Part shown: positions 55,267 through 63,915 of the stretch, one piece after another
Position numbering within the stretch: the stretch's first letter is position 1
Layout: each line of letters begins with the position of its first letter
Source of the DNA: CAZBUK01 sp964495085
Lineage (GTDB): Bacteria > Bacteroidota > Ignavibacteria > T3Sed10-11
Direction: 5' to 3'
Length of the DNA: 64,000 nt
Assembly (NCBI GenBank): GCA_964495085.1
Contig: CAZBUK010000005.1
Coordinates: forward strand, 1 to 64,000
Translations under genes and position numbers: made by a program
Notes under the pieces: generated by a model
Databases searched by the model: none
Told to the model about the DNA's origin: nothing
Seen by the model: the letters and a program-made list of their open reading frames with translations, nothing else

Positions 55267-55695
55267 TTATTCCGCCGGTACCTTTGCGCTTACCGACAGA
55301 GTTTGTGTAATATCGAAGCTTTCCTTCGTCGGTTCATGATTTCCCACGAACCTGAACGTCCATGCTCCGCTCACACGGACGTACCCCGTTCCGTCCTCCT
55401 GCAATCCGATCAACTCGTTTGAGAGAAAGACTTCGCCACCGGCGTTGAATACCTGTTCGCCTCCGATAGGGTTCGTAATGTTAACCCTGATGAGACTGAT
55501 GTCTTTATCCGTACGTGCAAAGTATTGTATCCCGGATACTCCGCCCGCGAGTCCGACATTCAGGGAGGACAGGGTAAAGGCCGGAGGATCAGGCGCGCCG
55601 GGCCCTGATGGATCATCATCGCTACAGCCCGCTAAAAATATTGAAAACGCAAAAATGAAAACATATAGCATCGCCAATGTCTTCCTGTTCGTCAT
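55267..55695 (-). CDS. Small lipoprotein, single beta-sandwich
   Basis: A 142-residue lipoprotein; ATG at 55695 with GGAGG upstream (an in-frame start 12 bases earlier lacks it). Signal peptide MTNRKTLAMLYVFIFAFSIF with lipobox LAGC, then an acidic linker (SDDDPSGPGAPDPP) typical of FCB surface lipoproteins, then a strand-rich domain (FTLSSLNVGLAGGVSGIQYF, GAWTFRFVGNHEP). Unknown family; perhaps binds a surface ligand. It is convergent with the DUF5723 gene. Confidence 0.7.
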   Translation of the reverse strand: MTNRKTLAMLYVFIFAFSIFLAGCSDDDPSGPGAPDPPAFTLSSLNVGLAGGVSGIQYFARTDKDISLIRVNITNPIGGEQVFNAGGEVFLSNELIGLQEDGTGYVRVSGAWTFRFVGNHEPTKESFDITQTLSVSAKVPAE

Positions 55696-55707
55696 ATGTA
55701 CCTCCAT

Positions 55708-56010
55708 GAAAATATGTGGATATGTTAGTTATATTTGAACTATCACAATAATACGCGCAGAATTTAAGGATATCGGCTCATGATGAAGCCGGTAAATTAA
55801 TCATTTCTAATACACGACTGTCGCTGGAAAAATGCCAAGCTCATCCGTACACGGACAGTGCGGAGGCTTATACGTCGTTTGAAGCGGGGAATATGATGTG
55901 ATGGGGTTAATTGATTATAATTATCGAATGCAATACATTGCAGAGGCATGGAATCGGACTTTTCCGCCGATGCGCTTCACTGAAATACTCACACGATGAT
56001 GCGGTAGGAT
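55708..56010. other. Intergenic stretch without recognised features
   Basis: 303 AT-rich bases between the divergent lipoprotein gene and the sigma factor gene. Both promoters should lie here. I see no clear -35/-10 pair, RNA gene or long inverted repeat. Confidence 0.6.
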
Positions 56011-56577
56011 ATGAACGACGTACAGGCAGTTACCAAATTACTCGTTGACTGGAGCAATGGTAATAATAAAGCGCTCGATAATTTGATGCCGCTCGTATAC
56101 GATGAACTCCAGCGGATTGCACGCAGGTTTTTGAACTACGAACGTCCGGATCATACCCTAGACACGAGCGCGCTCGTTCACGAAGCATATCTGAACCTTA
56201 TCGATCAGAGGCGCGTGTCCTGGCAGAATAAGGCCCATTTCTTTGCCCTCGCCTCTCAATCGATGCGGCGGATTCTCATCAACCATGCTCGGAAGCGGCG
56301 TGCGGTGAAACGGGGAGGCGGTCAGCGGAATATCTCACTGGATGAACAGGTAGTCTCAGTCGACGAACAGAACGACCGCCTGCTGGCTCTCGACGAATCC
56401 CTTACACGGCTTGAGACTTTTGACCCGCGTCTTGCGCGTATTGTAGAGTATCGGTATTTCGGCGGTTTGACGATCGAAGAAACCGCTGCGGTCTTGTCTT
56501 TATCGCCCGCGACGATCAAGAGGGAATGGCAGACTGCGAAGGCATGGCTTTACCGGGATATGAAACAGGGAGAGTAA
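56011..56577 (+). CDS. ECF-like sigma factor, TIGR02999 type
   Basis: A 188-residue sigma factor. LMPLVYDELQRIARRFLNYE, HTLDTSALVHEAYLNLIDQ, WQNKAHFFALASQSMRRILI and the region-4 block RIVEYRYFGGLTIEETAAVL, SPATIKREWQTAKAWLYRD are the hallmark of the TIGR02999 group, whose genes are usually next to a Ser/Thr protein kinase with TPR repeats. The insert RAVKRGGGQRNISLDEQ is typical too. The next gene is the truncated remains of such a kinase, so this factor may have lost its usual regulator. Confidence 0.92.
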   Translation: MNDVQAVTKLLVDWSNGNNKALDNLMPLVYDELQRIARRFLNYERPDHTLDTSALVHEAYLNLIDQRRVSWQNKAHFFALASQSMRRILINHARKRRAVKRGGGQRNISLDEQVVSVDEQNDRLLALDESLTRLETFDPRLARIVEYRYFGGLTIEETAAVLSLSPATIKREWQTAKAWLYRDMKQGE

Positions 56578-56578
56578 T

Positions 56579-56869
56579 ATGTCGCCGGAGAGATGGCACG
56601 AGGTGAAATGGGTATTTCAGTCGCTGATGGGCGTACCTGCGTCCGATCGGCTTCAATATCTTGATTTGCTGCAACCGGATGCGGGAGTCAGGGCCGATGT
56701 GCTGGAACTGCTCGACGCCGTAACCCAGATGGGGGAGTTTCTCGAGTATCCCCCGATCTCTCCCGGTCTGACCATGCGTGAGCTTACCAGTCCATCTCTT
56801 CCCGGCCGCCCGGCCGGTCTGCGCCGTTTCATCGCCGCCTATATCGCCGACCGTCACAGCGAGATGTAA
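56579..56869 (+). CDS. Truncated TPR/Ser-Thr kinase N-terminus
   Basis: A 96-residue product that begins MSPERWHEVKWVFQSLMGVP, SDRLQYLDLLQPDAGVRADV, LELLDAVTQMGEFLEYPPIS. This is the N-terminal leader found before the kinase domain in proteins that follow TIGR02999 sigma factors. The kinase domain, membrane span and TPRs are missing; the frame ends with GLRRFIAAYIADRHSEM and a stop. Only one base separates it from the sigma-factor stop. No kinase motifs occur in other frames in the 220 bases downstream, so the domain is deleted and not just shifted. Whether the short protein has any role is unknown. Confidence 0.65.
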   Translation: MSPERWHEVKWVFQSLMGVPASDRLQYLDLLQPDAGVRADVLELLDAVTQMGEFLEYPPISPGLTMRELTSPSLPGRPAGLRRFIAAYIADRHSEM

Positions 56870-56997
56870 TACCTGATGGTTCGACGAATCAGTTCCCGCT
56901 GAATAAATTGTTGTCATCCTTCGAATCTACTGTCAATGACAAAGATCTAGTAGATCCGATGCAACCTCACCCCCAACCCCTTTATACTCGGCGGAGA

Positions 56998-57013
56998 CCC
57001 CGCCTCAGCGGGG
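56998..57013. repeat. Small GC-rich palindrome in a REP-like setting
   Basis: CCCCGC (56998-57003), CTCA, GCGGGG (57008-57013), flanked by CACCCCCAACCCC and GGTGGGAGTC. No T-run follows. It sits between the convergent kinase remnant and hslU and looks like a dispersed repeat of intergenic type. Confidence 0.4.
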
Positions 57014-57088
57014 CAGGTGGGAGTCAGGAGTTTAATAATATTATAGTTATGGGAAGATTGACTTTTTAATAAGATCGAATTAATTCCG

Positions 57089-58510
57089 CTAGAGAATATA
57101 CCTGCTCAGATCCCGGTTCGTGACGATCGTTGAAAGCTTGTCGGCAACCCTCTTCCGGTCGATAGTGATTTTTTTCGATTTTATCACATCGGGAGCGTCA
57201 AACAGAATTTCTTCGAGCAGCGTTGTCAGAATCGTATGGAGTCTGCGCGCCCCGATGTTCTCGACCTCCTCGTTGACCGCAGTCGCAATACGGGCAATCT
57301 CATCTATCCCGTCCTCCGTAAAATGCAATGTTATACCCTCCGTTTCAAGCAGGGCGGTATACTGCTTGATGAGCGCGTTCTGAGGAATAGTTAAAATCTT
57401 AACGAAGTCCGCCTGCGTCAGACTTTTGAGTTCGACCCTGATGGGGAAACGTCCCTGCAGCTCCGGGATGAGATCCGACGGTTTCGAGACGTGAAAAGCT
57501 CCCGACGCAATAAAGAGAATATGGTCGGTTCGAACCATACCGTACTTGGTCGTCACGGTCGATCCTTCAACGATGGGAAGCAAATCGCGTTGAACACCTT
57601 CGCGCGAAACATCAGGGCCGCTGCCTTTTCCTTTCTCCCCGGCGATCTTGTCGATCTCGTCGATGAATATTATGCCGGAATTCTCTACCCGGCGAATTGC
57701 TTCCTTGACCGCGCTGTCCATATCTATTAATTTCTGCGCCTCTTCCTGAGTCAGAACATCTTTCGCCTCGCCTACGGTCATCCTTCGTTTCTTATATTTC
57801 TTGGGAAGGATATTCCCGAACAGATCCTGAAGATTCATACCCATCTCTTCGATTCCGACGGGGCCGAAGACCTGCATCATCGGCGTTGCATCGCTCGGCA
57901 CATCCACTTCGATAACGCGGTCGTCGAGTTTTCCCTGTATGAGTTTCTCGCGGAATTTCTCGCGAGTATTCTGTTGATCCTGTTCATCGGGTTCCTGGGT
58001 TTCTCCGGGTTGCAGACCCATCGACTGGTTTTTCCTGGGGGGAGGGAGCAGTATGTCGAGTATCCGTTCTTCCGCCAGTTTGCGGGCCTTCTCCTGTACC
58101 ACCGAGGTTTTTTCTGCTTTGATCATCGTCACCGCGAGTTCCGTCAGATCGCGTATCATCGAGTCGACGTCCCTCCCGACGTATCCCACTTCGGTGAATT
58201 TCGAGGCTTCGACTTTGAGGAAGGGAGCGCCAGCCAGTTTGGCCAGTCTCCGCGCGATCTCGGTCTTTCCGACTCCCGTCGGTCCGATCAGGATGATATT
58301 ATTCGGCATGATCTCCTCACGGAGATGATCCGGCACCTGTTGGCGGCGCCATCGGTTTCGCAGGGCGATCGCGACCGATTTCTTTGCGGCATCTTGTCCG
58401 ATGATATAAAGATCCAATTCTCTAACGATCTCGCGCGGAGTAAGCTCCCCTTCGTCCCGGCGTTTGATGACATCCGTATGATACCTGACTGTTTCCGAAA
58501 GTTTTGCCAT
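57089..58510 (-). CDS. hslU: HslU, ATPase subunit of the HslUV protease
   Basis: A 473-residue AAA+ unfoldase. Start with LTPREIVRELDLYIIGQDAA, Walker A GPTGVGKTE, Walker B IIFIDEIDKIA, the intermediate I-domain with an insert (about residues 130-260), sensor motifs and the C-terminal DLSRYIL tail that plugs into HslV and turns it on. It lies 108 bases after hslV on the same strand. The usual length for HslU is 440 to 465, so it is complete. Confidence 0.97.
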   Translation of the reverse strand: MAKLSETVRYHTDVIKRRDEGELTPREIVRELDLYIIGQDAAKKSVAIALRNRWRRQQVPDHLREEIMPNNIILIGPTGVGKTEIARRLAKLAGAPFLKVEASKFTEVGYVGRDVDSMIRDLTELAVTMIKAEKTSVVQEKARKLAEERILDILLPPPRKNQSMGLQPGETQEPDEQDQQNTREKFREKLIQGKLDDRVIEVDVPSDATPMMQVFGPVGIEEMGMNLQDLFGNILPKKYKKRRMTVGEAKDVLTQEEAQKLIDMDSAVKEAIRRVENSGIIFIDEIDKIAGEKGKGSGPDVSREGVQRDLLPIVEGSTVTTKYGMVRTDHILFIASGAFHVSKPSDLIPELQGRFPIRVELKSLTQADFVKILTIPQNALIKQYTALLETEGITLHFTEDGIDEIARIATAVNEEVENIGARRLHTILTTLLEEILFDAPDVIKSKKITIDRKRVADKLSTIVTNRDLSRYIL

Positions 58511-58618
58511 GTAGGTAGATCCCGTTCTTAAAGCATGAATAAAAATATTTGTTATGTAGCCGCACGGATCCGGATTCGTGAGGTCGCGGGCTGCCGGGCG
58601 TGGCTGGTGGCGGTATCT

Positions 58619-59158
58619 TTACGCCTCCAGATCCTCCACGCTGATCTGATTGTTGGTATAGATACAGATTTCCGCGGCGGCACGAAGGGATTCTTCAACG
58701 ATTTGTCGGACCGAAAGGTTCGTGTGTTTTTTCAGCATTCGTGCGGCTGCCAGGGCGAAGCTCCCGCCTGAACCGATAGCGACGATCCCGTCGTCCGGCT
58801 CTATGACATCGCCGGTTCCCGATATGATCAATGAGGTATCCTTGTTGATGACGCAGAGGAGCGCCTCAAGCCGCTGAAAGTATTTATCGGTCCGCCATTC
58901 CCTTGCAAGTTCGACGGCGGCACGTTGGAGATTTCCCCGGTACTGCTCGAGTTTTCCGTCGAACCGCTCGAATAAGGCGAATGCATCCGCTGATCCTCCC
59001 GCAAAGCCGGCAAGCACCGAGTTGTTGTACATTCTCCGGATTTTCGACGCATTATGTTTCATAACGGCGTTTCCCATGGTCACCTGACCGTCGCTGCCGA
59101 GCGCAGCTTTACCGTTATGAATCAATCCGATGACCGTCGTGGCGTGTAGTACGTTCAT
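58619..59158 (-). CDS. hslV: HslV, peptidase subunit of the HslUV protease
   Basis: A 179-residue threonine protease of the proteasome-beta type. The N-terminus MNVLHATTVIGL shows a short propeptide; cleavage before T7 would expose the catalytic Thr. HNGKAALGSDGQVTMGN, the catalytic Lys in it, and GGSADAFALFERFD, DGIVAIGSGGSFALAAARML complete the family. Upstream of hslU and 70 bases after rpoN on the same strand. Confidence 0.97.
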   Translation of the reverse strand: MNVLHATTVIGLIHNGKAALGSDGQVTMGNAVMKHNASKIRRMYNNSVLAGFAGGSADAFALFERFDGKLEQYRGNLQRAAVELAREWRTDKYFQRLEALLCVINKDTSLIISGTGDVIEPDDGIVAIGSGGSFALAAARMLKKHTNLSVRQIVEESLRAAAEICIYTNNQISVEDLEA

Positions 59159-59228
59159 AAGTGTTCCCGATATAATGTTGGAAAAAAACGATAAGGAGCG
59201 GAGAGCGTGTCCGGTATGATGCTCGGCG

Positions 59229-60677
59229 TTATGCCTTACGTCGCAGGCGGGCTACGGGGATCATCATCTGTTCGCGATATTTCGCTACGGTGCGCCGCGC
59301 AATGTCGATGCCCCGCTGACGGACGATCTTTGCGATCTTATCGTCGCTCAACGGCTTCTGGGTGTCTTCCTGTTCGATCATTTCTTTTATAAGCTTCTTG
59401 ACCTGCTTGTTGGAGATTCCGTCGCCGTCCGAGGTGTTGATGAATTCACTGAAAAAATAACGAAGTTCATAGACGCCGTAATCCGTCTGAACGTACTTAC
59501 CGTTCACGACGCGGCTGATCGTCGAAATGTCCATGCCGATACGCTCGGCGATGTCCTTGTAGATCATCGGCCTGAGATGATCCTCTCCGTATTCGAAAAA
59601 ATCCAGCTGCAGTTCGATGATGGCCCGCATCACCTTGAGCATGGTTTCTCGCCGCTGGTGGATCGAGTTGATGAACCATTTCGCGGCCTCAAATTTTTTC
59701 CTGATGAAAGTCCGGGTTTCGGCGGACGCCATGTTCTTTTTCTTACGGGATATGATCTCGCGGTAATGGCGGTTGATACGGAGGGGCGGAACGCTCCGGT
59801 CGTTCAGCATGACGATGAATTCATCCTCGACTTTCTGCACGAGAAAATCGGGGAGGACGTAGTTCTGGGATTCCTCGATCGTCCCTTCTCCCGGTTTCGG
59901 GTTGAGCCGCTGGATCAGCCCGATCGCATCGCGAAGCTGCTCGCGCGATATCCCGAGGGCTTTCTGGATGACGTCGTAATGCTTCTTGGTGAATTCATCG
60001 AATAGTTTTTCGAGAATGGCGATCGCAATATCCTTACCGGGGATGTCGTCGGGGATGAGCTCAAGCTGGACGAGCAGACATTCCCGCAGCGTTCTCGAAC
60101 CGATGCCCGGCGGCTCCAGCCGCTGCACTTTCATCAGAACTGTTTCGGCATGACCGGTGTCGATCTCGGTTCCATACGTGAGATTGATATCGTCGACTAT
60201 CTCAATGAGACCGCGGCGCAGATACCCGTCTTCGTCGATATTACCTATAATTTCCTCGACTATCAGCAGGTCTTCTTCCGTCAGAGTGAGGAGCATCATC
60301 TGATCACGGAGCAGCTCGGTAAGGGTAGAGCGTGCAGGCTGAGGCAACTCCTCGAAATCATCACCCATCTGGCTCGTGCCGAGCTTAAAACCTGAATGAT
60401 CGTCGTTCATATAATCTTCGAGGGTATAGTCGTCCTCGTTTTTCGACTTGTCCGATTCTTCTGTCTTTGATGCTTCCTGCGCCTGTTCTCCGTTCTCCTG
60501 GTTGGCGGCCTGTTCCAGATCGAGTTCCATTCCTTCCTCGAGCAGGGGATTCGACTCGAGTTCCAATTTTATTCGCTGTTCAAGCGCGAGCAGCGGCAAC
60601 TGCAGAAGCTCTAGATATTGAATCTGCTGGGGAGACAGCTTTAGAAGTAGTTTCTGCTGTTGAGAAATATTAAGCAT
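59229..60677 (-). CDS. rpoN: RNA polymerase sigma-54 factor
   Basis: A 482-residue sigma factor for -24/-12 promoters. The start MLNISQQQKLLLKLSPQQIQ at 60677 holds the Gln/Leu-rich activator-interacting region I, followed by an acidic region II (residues about 55-110), the core-binding region and the DNA-binding part with a helix-turn-helix (RIGMDISTISRVVNGKYVQT) and the C-terminal RpoN box ARRTVAKYRE. The start overlaps the end of the DUF3109 gene by 8 bases, suggesting translational coupling. The perfect -24/-12 site at 51518 is one likely target. No sigma-54 activator (NtrC type) gene is in the window. Confidence 0.97.
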   Translation of the reverse strand: MLNISQQQKLLLKLSPQQIQYLELLQLPLLALEQRIKLELESNPLLEEGMELDLEQAANQENGEQAQEASKTEESDKSKNEDDYTLEDYMNDDHSGFKLGTSQMGDDFEELPQPARSTLTELLRDQMMLLTLTEEDLLIVEEIIGNIDEDGYLRRGLIEIVDDINLTYGTEIDTGHAETVLMKVQRLEPPGIGSRTLRECLLVQLELIPDDIPGKDIAIAILEKLFDEFTKKHYDVIQKALGISREQLRDAIGLIQRLNPKPGEGTIEESQNYVLPDFLVQKVEDEFIVMLNDRSVPPLRINRHYREIISRKKKNMASAETRTFIRKKFEAAKWFINSIHQRRETMLKVMRAIIELQLDFFEYGEDHLRPMIYKDIAERIGMDISTISRVVNGKYVQTDYGVYELRYFFSEFINTSDGDGISNKQVKKLIKEMIEQEDTQKPLSDDKIAKIVRQRGIDIARRTVAKYREQMMIPVARLRRKA

Positions 60678-61233
60678 TGCTGCCGTTCTTCGACGATTGT
60701 AATCTATTGTACCACTCGGAGCCGAAATACCGCTTGAGTCCCGAGGATACAAAATCGGTCAGTTGAATTTCTTCGTCCTGTCCACGTTCCCGGGCCGCTT
60801 TGCATTCTTCAATCTGCTCATACCGGACGATGGGGATCGAACTGTTTAGAATTCGTATCGGAAACAGGTGACAGGATATCGGTTTTATCCAGTCGGATAA
60901 TCCTTCATGGTAAGCGCGTTCGAGACTGCATTTGGCAATATTATTCTCGAAAAAGACGAATACGCAGGCCTTGCCGTCGATGCAGGTTGTCGCGTAATTC
61001 CCGGGCGTACCTTCGTAAAAGCTCTCGACATCGATTTTCTTTTGATGGTCGGAATTCAGGAATTTTCGCGCATGAACTGCTGCTTTCCGGATTTCCGGTA
61101 TCTCCTCGTCCAGGAGCGGCGCTCCCCGCGCTCCCTCCATCGTACAGCAGGCTCCTTTACAGGCCTTCAGATTGCAGGCAAAGCCGGCATGCAGCACGTC
61201 ATCCTGTACGAGCGCCTCTCCGATCTTCCGCAT
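60670..61233 (-). CDS. DUF3109-family Cys-rich protein
   Basis: A 187-residue soluble protein. FACNLKACKGACCTMEG, ATTCIDGKACVFVFFENNIA, KCSLERAYHEGLSDWIKPIS and CHLFPIRI give eight or more Cys, arranged as in DUF3109/YkgJ-type proteins thought to bind zinc or an iron-sulphur cluster. Function unknown. The stop overlaps the rpoN start, so the two are translated in a coupled way; the reason is not clear. Confidence 0.88.
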   Translation of the reverse strand: MRKIGEALVQDDVLHAGFACNLKACKGACCTMEGARGAPLLDEEIPEIRKAAVHARKFLNSDHQKKIDVESFYEGTPGNYATTCIDGKACVFVFFENNIAKCSLERAYHEGLSDWIKPISCHLFPIRILNSSIPIVRYEQIEECKAARERGQDEEIQLTDFVSSGLKRYFGSEWYNRLQSSKNGSNA

Positions 61234-61321
61234 TATAGAATATATCCCTGGTTAAAATCAGTCGAAATATACTAAATTAATAGACAAGAATAAAGCGAAC
61301 TGGCACGAGTTTTGTTAAGCA

Positions 61322-62443
61322 TCAGATCCTGGTAAACATCTTTCCGGCGAGTTGTTTCACGACTCCCTTAAACTCCAGTCCGAGAAGGTGAACCAGCGCT
61401 TCCGAGGTGGATAATCCCGAGATCTCTGCAATCGCATCGATATGAGCGGGTTCGGCCGTGAGGGATTCGAAAATTTTTTCCTCGAACACGTTCAGCGAAA
61501 CCGGCCGTTGTGTTCTTGGGGATTTTTCCCCTGCGATCCTCGTATATTTGAGTTTACCAGCGATCTCCTCGAGGATGTCCCCCGTCGAAGTAATCAGTTT
61601 GGCATGGCCTCGCTGAATGAGTTTATTTGTTCCGTCGCTTCTTTTCTCATTGATATTTCCGGGCACCGCGAAAACCTCGCGGTTCTGATCGAGCGCATAG
61701 GTTGCGGTGATCATCGCTCCGCCCGACTCGCTGCTCTCGACGACAACCGTTCCAAGCGACATACCGCTGATTATCCGATTTCGCCTCGGGAAATTCTGAG
61801 CATCCGGTTTCGTACCGGGTTCATACTCGGTCAAGACCGCTCCGTTCCGGGCAATCTGTTCGGCCAGCCGCGCGTTTTCGGGCGGATACACAACGTCGAG
61901 TCCGCTCCCCGTCACCGCGATAGTTCTCCCTCCTCGCTGCACCGCGGCCGTATGTGCCGCCGAGTCGATTCCACGCGCAAGACCGCTGATGACTGTAATT
62001 CCCGTATCCGCCAGCTCTCCCGTAATCTTCTCGGCGATGGCCTTGCCGTAGATCGAAGGAGATCTTGTCCCGACGATCGCAATCGCGTCGACATCACGGT
62101 CCGAGAGAGTACCGAGCAGGTACAGAATCGCCGGAGGATCGTAAATGTTTTTTAATTCCGCTGGATACTCGTTGTCCCAGTAGGTTATGACTCTCCCGCC
62201 GATGCCGTCGAGAACTGCAAGATGCCTGTCCACCGATGCGTCGAGCTGCGGATCTTCCTTGGCGGAGCATATGCTCTTCGCGGTTCCCGCATCGATGAGC
62301 GGCACGGCGATCAGGTCGTGCAGCCCGGCATGAAATATCGATTCGGGATTCTTAAAGTATTGCATCAACAACCGGAGTCGCCTGTTACCGATTCCGGGAA
62401 TTTGATTCAATTTCATCAATTGCCTGACATCGATCGAGGCCAT
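61322..62443 (-). CDS. dprA: DNA-processing protein DprA
   Basis: A 373-residue protein. N-terminal SAM-like/helix-hairpin-helix part (IPGIGNRRLRLLMQYFKNPE), Rossmann core GTRSPSIYGKAIAEKITGEL with VISGLARGIDSAAHTAAV and RNRIISGMSLGTVVVES, and a C-terminal winged helix (EKIFESLTAEPAHIDAIAEI). In transformable bacteria it loads RecA on incoming single-stranded DNA. GGGAGG precedes the ATG. 26 bases after glmM, 88 bases before the DUF3109 gene, all on the same strand. Confidence 0.95.
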   Translation of the reverse strand: MASIDVRQLMKLNQIPGIGNRRLRLLMQYFKNPESIFHAGLHDLIAVPLIDAGTAKSICSAKEDPQLDASVDRHLAVLDGIGGRVITYWDNEYPAELKNIYDPPAILYLLGTLSDRDVDAIAIVGTRSPSIYGKAIAEKITGELADTGITVISGLARGIDSAAHTAAVQRGGRTIAVTGSGLDVVYPPENARLAEQIARNGAVLTEYEPGTKPDAQNFPRRNRIISGMSLGTVVVESSESGGAMITATYALDQNREVFAVPGNINEKRSDGTNKLIQRGHAKLITSTGDILEEIAGKLKYTRIAGEKSPRTQRPVSLNVFEEKIFESLTAEPAHIDAIAEISGLSTSEALVHLLGLEFKGVVKQLAGKMFTRI

Positions 62444-62469
62444 GATGATCCTCCCTTGCGACTGCTTGT

Positions 62470-63834
62470 TCAGATGAGGGCGGCGATCTTATCCTTGAAC
62501 TGCTGCACGATCTTTACGGCAGCTTCCCGGGATTTTCCTTCTGCGATGATTCGGATGATTGGCTCGGTGTTTGATTTCCGGAAGTGCACCCAATAGTCCG
62601 GGTAATCGAGTCGAACTCCGTCGTCGGTATTGATGCGAACTCCGTCGCCGTCCACGCCTTCGAGGCGGCGGAGCACCGAGTCGGGATCGGTGTTCCCGAC
62701 CTCGATTTTCGCTTTCACGATCTCATATTGGGGGAGAGACGATCTTAACTGCGAGAGAGTTTTTTCGGATTCGGCAAGATATTGCAGTATCAGCACGATA
62801 CCTACAATCGCATCTCTGCCGAGATGGGCAGCGGGATGAATGATACCGCCGCTCCCTTCGCCTCCGATCAGCGCTTCCGATTCGCGCATTTTCTTGGCAA
62901 CATTTATCTCGCCGACAGGCGTTCTCACGACAGGCGTACCGAACGATGCCGCGATATCCTCCACCGCGCGGGTTGTCGACAGATTGACGACCACGGGACG
63001 ATGCAACCGATCCTTCGGCGTGTGGGTCAGGACGAAGCTGACGATTGAAGCGATCGTATATTCCTCGCCGATGGGATTGCCATGCTCATCGATCAGAACC
63101 AGCCTGTCGACATCGGGGTCGACGGCGATACCGAGATCGGCCTTTTCGCTCCGCACGACGTCGCAGAGCTGCGTGAGGTTCTCGGGGAGTGGTTCCGGCG
63201 TGTGCGAGAATATACCGCTCACATCACAGTTGATAGCCGCGACGGTGCATCCGAGTTTCTCGAGCAGGCGGGGGACGATCGCTCCACCCGCCGCATTGAC
63301 GCAATCGAGTGCAACTTTAAATTTTTTCTTTCTTATAAGCCCGGCATCAATCCCGGGAAGATGCAGGGCCGACTCGATATGCCGGTCGATCGCTTCCTCC
63401 ATAACGGTATGCTTGCCTATCCCATCCCACCTCCGGTAGGCGGGTTTTTCATTCAGAAAGCTCCGGAGCGAAGAGTTTTGCTGAGCATCGAGAAACAGGC
63501 CGTCGGCGGCGAGAAATTTCAGTCCGTTCCATTCCATCGGATTATGACTCGCGGTTACGATAACTCCTCCGGCCGCGTCGGAGCGCTCGGTCTCGAGGGC
63601 CACGGTCGGGGTAGGACAGATGCCGATAGCGCGTACATCGCATCCCTTTGCGAGCAGGACGGATACCAGGATGTTCGTTATAATTCTGCCGGTTATGCGT
63701 CCGTCCCGGCCGACGACAACGGGACGATTGCTGCAATAGTCGGCGAACGCTCCGGCATAGCGGAGTACCACTTCGGGTGTCAGGGATTCACCGACAATTC
63801 CCCGTACACCTGATATGCTTTCCATCAAAGACAT
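62470..63834 (-). CDS. glmM: Phosphoglucosamine mutase (alpha-D-phosphohexomutase)
   Basis: A 454-residue enzyme. SISGVRGIVGESLTPEVV start, phosphoserine S96 in VTASHNPMEWNG, magnesium loop DPDVDRLVLID, sugar loop GGEGSGGIIHP and phosphate-binding RKSNTEPIIRIIAEG. The sequence fits GlmM (glucosamine-6-P to glucosamine-1-P, for UDP-GlcNAc) better than phosphomannomutase, but the two cannot be told apart with certainty. First gene of the dprA-rpoN-hslVU cluster; promoter at 63887. Confidence 0.9.
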   Translation of the reverse strand: MSLMESISGVRGIVGESLTPEVVLRYAGAFADYCSNRPVVVGRDGRITGRIITNILVSVLLAKGCDVRAIGICPTPTVALETERSDAAGGVIVTASHNPMEWNGLKFLAADGLFLDAQQNSSLRSFLNEKPAYRRWDGIGKHTVMEEAIDRHIESALHLPGIDAGLIRKKKFKVALDCVNAAGGAIVPRLLEKLGCTVAAINCDVSGIFSHTPEPLPENLTQLCDVVRSEKADLGIAVDPDVDRLVLIDEHGNPIGEEYTIASIVSFVLTHTPKDRLHRPVVVNLSTTRAVEDIAASFGTPVVRTPVGEINVAKKMRESEALIGGEGSGGIIHPAAHLGRDAIVGIVLILQYLAESEKTLSQLRSSLPQYEIVKAKIEVGNTDPDSVLRRLEGVDGDGVRINTDDGVRLDYPDYWVHFRKSNTEPIIRIIAEGKSREAAVKIVQQFKDKIAALI

Positions 63835-63886
63835 GAAACTGTATCCTCTGCAAGTACAAAAGGAGAGCGCGGAGTGAATTTCTTAG

Positions 63887-63915
63887 ATATTACAAAGTGT
63901 CCGGACGATTGTCAA
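63887..63915 (-). promoter_or_regulatory. Sigma-70-type promoter of glmM
   Basis: On the reverse strand TTGACA (63915-63910), 17 bases, TAATAT (63892-63887), about 50 bases before the glmM start. Confidence 0.7.

Noticed and set aside
61442..62155. 237-codon forward frame
   Set aside because: Antisense to dprA; no motifs.
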